From: Scleropages formosus
Taxonomy: Eukaryota > Chordata > Actinopteri > Osteoglossiformes > Osteoglossidae
DNA: 64,000 bases
Assembly: GCF_900964775.1 (NCBI RefSeq)
Contig: NC_041826.1
Location: forward strand, 24,008,612 to 24,072,611
Reading direction: 5' to 3'
Made by a program: the position numbers and the translations under genes. The notes under the pieces were generated by a model. That model searched no databases, was not told the origin of the DNA, and was given only the letters and a program-made list of their open reading frames with translations. Position 1 is the stretch's first letter; each line of letters opens with the position of its first letter. This document shows positions 35,801-46,690 of the stretch, one piece after another.

Positions 35801-36656
35801 ACAGCTTCATTGCTCACGTATCCTATCTAGCGGCATGAGCCCTGGTCCTCAAGATGACGAGTGTCACTGTGCACCGGTGCCCATGTTGGTAGGACAAGCA
35901 ATCCTTGAGCGCCGACCTCCTCTTAGGTGTATAATGTGAATCACAGGCATGTATTAGCTTAACGGGGATGAGAACAGGGCTCTGCTATTTCTTCAAAAGA
36001 AAAAAGGGAAAAAAAAGCTGAGTGAGCGAGACTGAGTGAATAAGAAATACGGTACGTTGCCGCAGAGCGACCAGGTCATGCTGCGGTACAGCAGACACAG
36101 CGGCTCTTGTTAGGCGTCTCAACAAGAAAACAGTCAAGTTGAGCGGACGGTCGCTGTAAGTGGAGGAGCAGCTGTGCCTTATGTCTCGAGAGTAAGTACG
36201 TTTCCTCAACAAGTCTTTGCAAAGGAGCTTCATCTTAATTTATCCTCAAGCGCAGAGCTGTATTGTGTTACTTCAGAAGCAGTAAAGGTACAGTAGATTA
36301 CCGGGGCAGTAGTGTATTTATGGGCAGTGTGTTTGCAGCCGGGGCACCTCTACAGGGCAGTTAGCTGAGCTGATGAATGAGTCCTTGACACGTGCTGCCA
36401 GGTGAGGAGCGTGTGCCAGGAGACCCCCCTCCCCTGCTCCCCCCGCTTCCTCGATGTGTTCAACGACACGGCTGTTGTCCGTTTCCCCTTCCAGCGCCTG
36501 GCCACCTTGCCCCCCCACACCTGGGCACGGGCCCCAGAGCCCCGCTACCTGCACTGCTCAGACCTGGAGATTATCCTGAGGGACAAAGAGCGGGGTGACG
36601 GAAGACCGGTTCTCCATCGCAGCCCAACCCTCCCATTTTCAGGGACGGTGGTATAG
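32832..36656 (+). CDS. srrd: SRR1-like protein (SRR1 domain containing)
   Basis: SRRD is the animal member of the SRR1 family, first known from a plant clock and light-signalling gene; its biochemical role in animals is unclear, with a link to haem or circadian control. Seven coding exons: 32832-32989, 33263-33303, 33765-33931, 34041-34139, 34952-35103, 35772-35817, 36402-36656. All phases agree; total 305 aa, versus about 339 in human. Matches include [68 protein letters not shown] and [16 protein letters not shown]. The N-terminal 50 residues are poorly conserved, so the ATG choice (first in frame, GCGATGG-type context close by) is less sure. A canonical AATAAA follows at 36936. The C-terminal 20 residues look lineage-specific. 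Confidence 0.93.
32998..33147. repeat. G-rich minisatellite in srrd intron 1
   Basis: About 150 bp of GGGGAGGGG, GTGGGGTGGGGAGG and related units begin 9 nt after the donor of srrd exon 1. The sense strand has far more than four G-runs of three or more, the pattern that allows G-quadruplexes. Confidence 0.9.
34204..34410 (+). mobile_element. SINE-2 copy in srrd intron
   Basis: The head CAGCAGGTGGCGTAGTGATT, B-box-like GTTTGAATCCCACCTCC, middle AGTACTTATCCTACACGC and a worn tail (AAAAGCATTAGCTAAAAAAATG) are present. Confidence 0.75.
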
Positions 36657-37372
36657 TGTAAAAACTTGGTAAATGCACCCCGGTGGAGCTTTGTCCTCGT
36701 TCCCGGGTGGTCTGCAAATTCACGTGTTACGGAGGAGTTCCTGCTGCTTTTGAAGGTGGATAAAGGCGCTGCGACCCGTCAAGAAGCGGTCCTGACCCTC
36801 ACCTGTTTCTCCCCACGTCGTCCTGCAGCTTTGAGGAGCTTGTGCATCATGGGAAAGAAGGTTACTCTTATGTGTAATTGAAAAATCCTTTGGAGTGTGT
36901 TGACAGAATGTTCTTTGATTGTGAAAATGTGTAACAATAAAATGTGACGAGTGCCAAAGAGGGAAATGCCTTTATAGCCACTGAAAAATAGAGTGAACAG
37001 AGCTGCTCATTGGGGTAACAAGGGCAGTACAGCTGTGTCAGTCTGTGATTGTCATTACAAATGTCAAATACATACAGTGACGGTACCTCCCCCTTGTGGT
37101 GATTAACGTTCACCCTCATACCCCCCCCATCCCCAGTCAGTGGTCACACGTCTACACATATTTGCATATGATAGTGAACGTTGAGCTGAGCTGCCTTGCG
37201 ATCGGTGACCTGTGCAGAGTCTCAATGAGGAATCTTCTCCTCTCAGTTGGATCCCCCCCCCCCCCCACTCACACACAGGTCCAGATTCTTTGAACCCCCC
37301 ACAATCCCCCAACCCAAAGTCAACTGGTGGACCACCGGTGACTAGTTGCCGTTCCCACTTGGTTTCACTTGT
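36657..37372. other. Short convergent interval between srrd and the CLU-family gene
   Basis: It holds the srrd 3' UTR with its poly(A) signal at 36936 and the last part of the CLU-family gene's 3' UTR. Otherwise I see only C-rich runs near 37124 and 37252. Confidence 0.6.
36936..36941 (+). promoter_or_regulatory. Candidate poly(A) signal of srrd
   Basis: AATAAA lies 280 nt after the srrd stop, followed by GT-rich text. Use is inferred. Confidence 0.5.
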
Positions 37373-40300
37373 TCAGTTGGCCGTTGCTTGACGCTCCCCT
37401 TCCCCGTTCAGGTCTGCTGATCTCACCTCATCCATTGCTCCAGCTCCATTGATTTCTCCCTTTCCAGAATCTTCTGCCAGTGCGTTCTCGGGTCCTGGCT
37501 GACCGTCGGTCGCTCGGCTTGCTGCCTCCCCACACTGAGCTGTAACTGACTGCTCATCCCCTGCGCAAGGTTCCTTGCTAAGCCCTCCGCAGTCTGGCTG
37601 CTCCATCTTTTGCGCCTTTGCCTCCACGTTGTTGGTGAGCCCACGCCCGAACGGATCTTCTCCCTGGGTGGAGGGCAGCATGTTGGCGGAGCGGTTCTCC
37701 TCATGTGGCGTCACTATGTCTGCCTTTGGGTCTCCGTTGAGCATCTTTTCACTGCCAGTGACTCCTACTGTGATCGACTCTTCCTCCCTGTAGGGAGTCT
37801 TTCCTGTCCCTTCCCCATTGATGGTGCTTGCAGGTTCAGGCTTCCCATCATTCACGACGGTGGAGGGCATCGCCTCCATCAGCTTCTCTTTCAGTTCCAG
37901 GATATTATCGCTACAAAATAAACAGCAGCAAGAGTTAGGAGGGGTGTAAAAATGAACCAGTCAGAATACAGTAGCTCCTTGTTATTCATGTTGAGTTACA
38001 CATTTTCAAAGATTTTCAGCTTTTTTTCCATTGGATTTTCTTAGCGATTTTCTAGAGTTCTGTGTCATAGGGAACGTGACCCAATTTGCCCGCAGAGCCC
38101 ATGGGTGGCAGCAGCCCCCACTCAGAGGGACCACCTTAATTCAACTCACAGATGGTGGTCGAGAGTATTCGCCCTTCCAGTAGTGTCAGTAAGTAGAGGT
38201 ATGGCGTTACCATGGAGATCAATATAGAAACAAAGCTGAAGGTGGCGAGCAGCTGAGGAACGTTCCACGTGGTTATGGGATGAACGGGCCAATTACTGGC
38301 GGTTCAGGGTGATTTTACCTGACGGATATTTTTAGGATCCCGTTGACAAGCGTCAGCTGCTCCAGCGTCGTTTCAACCGAGGGAGTCAGACTCTGCAAGG
38401 GACACATGAGCTGTGGCTTCACACCATCTATCATCACTCTGTCCCTCTACCGCCCTGGACAGTGGCTCATGAGTGTAATGGTGAAGTGCTACACTGATAC
38501 ACACTCACATACTGCTCGTCCTCATGGCTGGACTTGTGGGATGGAGGGGGGGCTCATGTGATTGACCACTGATCATATACATGATTTTTTTAACACGATG
38601 GTACACTTGTAATAAAGAAAATGTTGAATAATTTCATACTTTTGTGTTATATATTTACAGTTATATGCCTGCAAATCACTTGCATATAACACACACACAC
38701 AATCTGCAGTGACACAGAAGACACTGACTTGACACTTTTCAGATCAGCGTCACCTACTGTGACTTTTATGTTCGGCCCCCGGACCCGTTCACTAAGGTTT
38801 GGATCCCGTCTGCTATAAAAGGTGCCGGGAGAACGATGCGATGCGGACTCACATCGGGGGGCGCTGTGTCCGTCAGCTCTGCTCCGCCCTGCCGCAGGGA
38901 GCGCTCGATCCGCACGGCCTGCTGGGTAATGGCATGCAGGAAGTCGAGGCTGCACAGGGTCTGCTGGTGGGTTTGTCCACACTGTTCATGGAGACAAGCA
39001 GCGTCTGGGGTGGAGTAACTTCCACAAGAGAGTAGAGTCCCACTACCACTAGTTAATGGGGAAACACATGAACTGTGTTCCTCTCCCAGTGTGTATCACT
39101 ACGGAAAGCCCAAAATGTACAGCATGGCAAGTGAACGTCTCTCAGGGGGGACGCTGGACACGATGGAGCCGGCAGACCTTGGCCTGGAATATGGCGAGCG
39201 CGTCTCTCTCGTGGGCCATGGCCCCCCGGTAGTCACCCACGCAGCACAGTCTCTGCGCCAGCAGGTGGTGGCTGCAGACAAGGGAAGGGGTTCGAGTCCT
39301 TGGTGAGTCCCAGTTGGTTCTCGCTGATATGACTTTGGATGTGTCCAGTTCAGGGTAAATAACACGACATCATGATAGTGCAATGAAATTATGTGGAATC
39401 ATTTATAAAACATCTGGGACTCTTATGATGAAAAGAAAAGCTCAGTTGTCACGCCGACAATTTTAAATAAATAGATATTGCTTAATAATAATTAACAGTT
39501 TTCTGAGGAAAGTGAAGCTCTGCCATCTAAACATGTAAACATGGTACGACCACCACCTTGCGTCTTTGAAATATTGCAGCTTTGTAGGGGAACTTGCCAT
39601 AGATAGTAAATATGGTCAATATCTTTTTGTTCCCTTAACCACCTTCACTCAGTGACTTGTTTGTCTGTTTCCAGTTATTCAGGTATCAGTTTGTGTTCTG
39701 TTCATATGTAATAGATGGTCGACAGCAGGGTACTTTGTTGAGGAGACGCACTTGAGAGCAGTGTGCAGGTCGTCGGCCCCACGGAAGAGGGTGTTGAGCC
39801 GGAGTGCGCTCTGCAGGTACTGCACGGACAGCACCCCCTGCAGGACCAGGCCTAAGGAGCTCTGCGGGAAATGAGAAATAATGGCAATATGAGCAATTTC
39901 ATTATCCGCTTTTTCGATATGTGCTCCGTTCTCATGAATATGATTAGTACAACGCAGGATCAGGGCACTTGGTTGGCGGGGATTCTCTGATTTGTGTTTG
40001 GTAAAACATGAGATGCACCGAGGCGGTTAAGGCTCAGCGCTACTTACGTCTAGGGTGGCCATGTATGGGTGATCCTCTCCGTGCACCTGCAGCATCAGCA
40101 GTCGCGCCCGGTACAGACAGCGCTGCGCCAGCGACAGCTCTCGGCCAGCGAACACGTACACAGCCAGCAGAACCTGAGCGCACGCACAAACGCACACAAC
40201 ACTTAACTACCAGTTCATATTAACAGTCAATCTGCTCACTTTTTATATTACAACTGTAAACCAGCATGAAATCTATAAATGGAGACTCAGAGCTCTTGTC

Positions 40301-43300
40301 AGTGAGAATCCACAACTCTTACTCGGCACTCACATATTCCTGGATGGTGCTTGGGTGGTCGAACCCAAGGATACGCTCGCTCACCACCACCGCTCTGAAC
40401 TGCACGCTGCGGGCCTGGAGCGCGGAGGAACGCGGTCGGAAAAGGGTCGCTGAGCAAACAACCAGCAGCTGCTCATTTCACCACTTAGAGTTACACACCT
40501 GGTCTAGATGTCAGTGTGTGTGTGAGCGAATGATGTACAATAAGGATGACTTTCATTGCGTGTGTGTGGGGGTAAGATGTAGAGTCAGGATCGCGGTTGC
40601 CGTGCGGTTGCCACCTCGGTGCTGTTGCCCTGCAGGTAGGCGAGCCGCGCCAGAGAGCTGAGACAGGCGCAGGTTTCCGGATGCAGGTCATCACACACGC
40701 GGCTGAACAGGTACGCCGCTTCCTTCAGCTGCTCGTAGGCGCGGTACAGCTGTCCTGTGTTAAACACACCATGAAGCACTGCGCTACCGTGGTATTCTGA
40801 GTCCCATTCAGGGCTCTATGGCTGTGTGCTAAAGAAAAACAACCCAGATTCTTGAATAATACATGTGACTTATAAAATCATTTTGACACAAAGCATTCTC
40901 ACTATGTATAAATTAAATATTAGAGAATAAGACAACAAAATGGACATTAGTGTAGTAACTGCAAAAATAAAATTTATAAATACCAATTTATGATATGGTG
41001 TTCACACCACGGAGCAGCATAGCGGGGGTTTGGGGTCGTGATTCTTCTGGACAATGTGCTCAAATGTGCCACTTAATACTGTTTATATGTGAACACCAGT
41101 CAGAAAGTTCTCCTTTCACGCACCCTTTTGAATGCTCTTCTGAGCAGAGTGGAATGCTTGGGTGGCATCGCTGGTTGCCATGGTTACATGCTTGACCACA
41201 GGGAAGATGTTGAGGATGTCATCAGGACTGATGGGGGCCTTGCTGCTGCTGTCCAGGGTGTATTCTCTCAAGCGGAGCTGTGTGCAGAGAGAAGACCATC
41301 GTTGCAGTAAGAAATACGAGTCATGTTTGACCTTTTTATATTATATCCCCCGTTTCAACATCTGTGCTCGTATACATAATTGTATAGTATTATTACATTA
41401 CATTATTTTTTACTCATTTACTTGTATTTAGTTGGATTATGAGTAGTGTTTGCTCTATTAGTGTCCATATTTCTTATTTAACCATGTATTCCTGTGTTCT
41501 TACATACATACAGTACATCTACATTCTGTCAATAATTGTACGTTTGCTGCTGTAACCTGTGCCAGTTTCATTTTGCTATCAATAAAGTCTCCATCCATCT
41601 CCTATATGTCTATCTGTCCATCTATATCTCCATCTGACTTATACTCCATTACTTTAATGTTGCTCTTTGACATGAAGTGTGTCTGAATGCACATTGCAAA
41701 CTTGAATTTGCGAATATAGTGGACAATAAAGTATAACCTTATCAGAGAATGTAATGTAAAACACACCGGCGCGACCCTCGCTGGCAACGGTGTGGAGATA
41801 CTGACCTGTATTCCGGCCCGCAGGCACAGCCCTCTCAATAGAGACAGTTTTTGCAGTCCGTACTGCGCCACCAGGTCGTCGGCGCTGGACCTGAAGCCGT
41901 GGGACAGGAACAGTGAGTCAGGGGCCATTTCAGTGCGCCTGGTGCGTGAGCTCAAGCGTCAGCAGGTGGAGCACAGGCTCTGACCCCAGGCTGTGAGACA
42001 GGTGGTAGGTCTCCTTAGCGTCTTGGTTTAAGAGGCTCCACAGCTCGGTTCCGCTGAGCGCGCTCCACGCCGTGCTTTCGGCTGATGCCCCGCCCCCTCG
42101 GCCACGCCTTTTGGAGCGCTTCTTGGGCTCTTCGGCCGCGGTGACAGATGGGAAATGTGGCGCCAGGAAGCAGCACAGGAAGTGGCTGACAGCGGCCGAC
42201 AAGCTGGACACTTCGACAGCCTGTGGCGAGAGGAGCAGGTCTGACCTGGGAGCAGCTCTCAGACAGAGAAAAGGTGGTTCACAGCTCACACAAACACTTT
42301 ACCTGCAGATAAGGGTTGAGGATCCGCCGGGCCGAGCGAACGACCATCTCTCCGTACACCAGTCTCTGGAAAAGAGTGGAAAAACTCGGAATCACCAAGT
42401 CCATCAGTCCTTTTGCCTGAACGTGAAGGGCTCTCGATGAGGTTGGGGATCCAAGGCAGTGGAAGGGTACTCAGCCTACTGAATTTAACAACTGACACTT
42501 ATAACTATGTATACAGTACTCATGCCGCCCATAATTTCATATAAAATTATTATTTTAAGGCAAATGAAAACGGAACTGAGAGGGAAGGGGTTTAACCAGT
42601 AAAAGAGTAGTCTGAAAAGTCAAATAATAAACGTGAATATTTCAAAAAATTAAGGATAGAATGAGACTAAAAACACAACACTAGAGATTAAACCCGGTTC
42701 TAGGTCCGAGGGTGACTTGTAGGGGCACTGGGTGATATCACACCTCATATAAAATAATCATTATTGCAGGTATCTCTCAATTTAAAAACTTTCTTTATCC
42801 AAAATTTCAGTATAATGACTTGCCTTTTGATACCCAATTTTCAATTTCTGGAACGGAACAAAAGTCAGGGGGAACTTATCTGAGAGGTGTGTTTTCCAAA
42901 AAAAGTTTGAAGGTTGTGAATTGTGGAAGTGCAGTAATGTACTGTAGTTGGCGCAAGTGTACACTCAGCTATTTCCTGTCTCGCTTTGTTTCCATGTGCT
43001 TGTCCAGTCACAGTGCAAGAATGACTGCCAAGCCTCTTCCCACAACTTACAATCAACTGTTCTCGTCACAGGGGGGGCGCGGTGGCGCAGTGGCGCAGTG
43101 GCACAGTGGGTTGGACTGGGTCCTGCTCTCCAGTGGGTCTGGGGTTCAAATCCCGCTTGGGGTGCCTTGGGGCGAACTGGCGTCCCGTCCTGGGTGTGTC
43201 CCCTCCCCCTCTGGCCCTACGCCCTGCGTTGCCGGGTAGCCTCCGGTTCCCCGCAACCCCATATGGGACAAGCGGTTCAGAAAATGTGTGTGTGTTCTCT

Positions 43301-45211
43301 TCACTCGCTGAGTACAGTAAAGTGTCTTACATATTTTAAATTGTTGTCTGCTCTTCATTTTTTAATTAAATTTTATTGAATGTTTACTCTGTTCCTAGGA
43401 TGTACCCAGTTTTACAGCGAAAGTTTTGGAAAATTGGTTTGGGGTTCTCGGTTGAGCTGGGAAAAAATTTCTAATAGGCTTCTGGTATCTGAAATTTCGA
43501 TATCTGCGCTGCTTTCAGGAACCGGTTAGTTTCATAAATGGAGGGATTGCTTTATCTCAAAAAGCAAGAAGTAGAATGATGCTTGAAACGGCACTTATGA
43601 GCACAAAGGCAGAACTGAAGAATACCCCCAATTTGCGGTTTCTCTGCTGCTGTAGGGGGAGTGAATGACATCATACCCTGGACGAAAAATAACTGCCATT
43701 ATCTTAAGAACAAAAATGGAATAAATTCTAATTTTCACGGCAGAAAACAGAAGAGATGCAGCTCAAACTCAAGGGATTTTCCGTCGGTGTTGTTTGTAGG
43801 ACAGCAGCTTTACCGTGATGTGCCTCAGCCGCTCTTTGTCCTCCGACTGGTCAAGCACTCGGGCCAGCTGGCCCAGATAGCGCAGGTTGATGCCCCTCTG
43901 GTGCATGGCCTGGCACAGAGTGACGCCATCCACTGGGCAGACCCGGAAGTGCAGGCAGTCTTCCACCTGAAGACACACAGTGAGGTGAGCAGGGGCCAAA
44001 GGGGCCAAAGGGGCCAAAGGGGCTGATGGCCAAGGGGTTGCGGGCAACGCGCGCCACTACTCACAAAGGCGGGGATCTGCTCCGTGACGAGGAAGGCAGC
44101 AGCCTCCCGCAGGAGTCTTTTCTGCAGCCGCACGGCGCTGCCCTCCGAGTTCGGGAACTCCACTCCTAGGCAGGTGTGGTGCACAAAGGTCTGTGAGCGC
44201 AAACACTCGCCTTCCAGGGTCATCCGATTTGAAGCGAAGTTAAGGGTATAAGGTGTAATGAATGATGGTAAAATATCCAGGGGGATTAATAAACTCTTCA
44301 TTCATCCATTTATTCATTCATTGTTAACCAAGAAACACAAGCAGTGCGGTACTGTATTGGACAGGGACTCGTTCAAGTGCCAGGATGGACCCTGCTCCAT
44401 TACCCTCACTTTACTCTTTGTACTTTTCATCACTTAGTGCAAATGTGATGTTAAAGGGGACCAGGTATAGTGTGATTCCGGAATCTTCCGCCACCTTGTT
44501 GCATGTGTGCTGCTGTAGCCTTGTGGGATCCATCGATCGATAAGGTTCTCGTCTGTTTGTTCTGAACCAAGGTGCCGAACCGGTGACGTATGAGCTAAAC
44601 TGGAAGTATCACATGCGCGACTGCGTGTTAAGGCAGCGCTACTATATGGCTTCGCTGTGTGTCAGTGCGTCGGGTGACACTTTGCAGCGCAGATCGAATC
44701 TACATACTTCTTTCTTACCTGTGACTGCGGAACCTTATAGAGCTCTGAAGAGAGGCTAAAGGAAGGGAAAAGGTGTTCCCCGACCGCCTAGTGGGGTGTT
44801 AGTAGCACTTTGCTGCCACCTGCGTGACCGGGTTCGAGACCCAGGAGCAGAGGGGGTGACAGTGGGCTGTCACAAAAGCACCTGGGCAGAAGACGTCCGG
44901 GTTGAAGCGCATCTCGAAGATGATGTCGCTGACGGAACCGACGTCCTTGCAGGCCGCTCGCACCGCTTCGGTCCCGCGTGGGTCTCCTGAACGCACATAT
45001 GCATCAGAATGTGGGGAGGGGCGTGCCTGATGTAGATGAAGGAGCATCGTGCGGTTCCTCACCAGGCTGCGTGCACTCCTCCACCCCACCGTTCTCCTCC
45101 ATCCTGTGCCTCACACACTGGGAGAACTGGGCTGTCCTGGGACAGATAGACATGCGTGAATGTGGTTTAAGCTCAAAAGGCCTCATGGTGGAGCTGCACA
45201 GGTGGGAGGAT

Positions 45212-45293
<82 letters not shown>

Positions 45294-46598
45294 AAACCCA
45301 CTTGTGCTGAATGAAGGCCTGCGTGAGCTCAGGCCTCAGCTGGCACAGCTGGTGTGGGAAGCTGCGAGGAAATCCCCAGGATGCCCAGTAGGGGGCAGCG
45401 CAGCCCTCCTGCTCCTGGCTGCTGTCCGCCGCACCTCCGGGGAGCTCAAAGTTGGCATCTACGGGCTGCACGTGGAACAGGTTCACCAGGTACAGTCTGC
45501 CGTCTGCTCCCATCAGGCCCTGGGTGTGGGCTGAGGTGAAGAGGGGCACCTGGTTGCCGCTGGGACCCACCACAGCATGACGCTGCACCGACAGGCTCTT
45601 GGCTGCCTGGGCCAGCAGCTCCAGCAGTTTGCGCCGCTGGGGACCCTCGTGAATGCCAGCGGAGACCCCGTAAAGCAGACCCTTGGGCGTCCCCTGTGGC
45701 CCCGCGGAGCTCTCCAGTCCCGGCGCCAGGCCCTGGGCAGAGAGCCGGAAGCCTCGGTAGTCCACCACGGCAGTGGGCAGCGTGTGCAGACCCTGCAGCG
45801 CCCCCCCGAGGTCACTGTAGGCCTGCACGCCCTTGAGCTCGAGCCGCTGCAGCGCCCTCCTGCTGCGTTCTGCCCCGGGAACGGCACCGTTACTGCTGCC
45901 CCCGCGGCTGAGAAACACGCCACCCCACAGGAAGGCCGCATCCTCGTCCCCTCCACCGATGGGAGCCACGCAGCCGTCGATAGCGGCCTCGGCCCCCTGC
46001 GCGGCCGCCCACACGAAGGCGCTGTTAACCTGGACATGTGGGCGGGGGGACAGGGAATTAATAACAATGTCAGACAATAATAGTGCCCTGTCCAACTCTG
46101 AAAGGCATGTGGCGTGGGGCTAAGGAACACCAGCTTGCACCCCCAGGAGCTGGGTTTGAATCCCCCTTCCTGCTGTAGTACCCTAGAGCAAGGTACTTAC
46201 CCCGAACTGATACACTAAAAGTTACCCAAGGGAATGGGTAAATCATGGGACAAAACTTGTTAGCTAAATAAATAAATGTGACTGTAACGGAAGGAACCTA
46301 CAAATTCTGTTGGATTTATCTACACTCTATGAATATTAAATCATAGGAGTAGCTAAACAACATGGGAAAGACCTCCAGTTGTGTCTTAATTAGAAGAACA
46401 AAAATTGCTGTTGGTCACCGGGCAAAATCTGTATCGCTAGTGTTTGTGGTCGATGTTCAAGATCACCTGCAGCAAGGCTCGGTCCCGCAGCAGTCGCTCC
46501 TCCAGGCTGCCCAGCGGGAGGTCTCTAGCTGCCTGCAGTTCCTCGTTCCAGTCTGGAGCCTGAGGGCATGATGGTAGAAGCTAAAGGCTAAGCCACAG

Positions 46599-46690
<92 letters not shown>

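Noticed and set aside
38853-39004. An upstream acceptor for the CLU exon (CCACCCCAG at 39005)
   Set aside because: It gives the wrong phase after the donor at 39178 and adds 8 residues with no CLUH counterpart; the acceptor CCATGAACAG at 38982 restores both phase and alignment.
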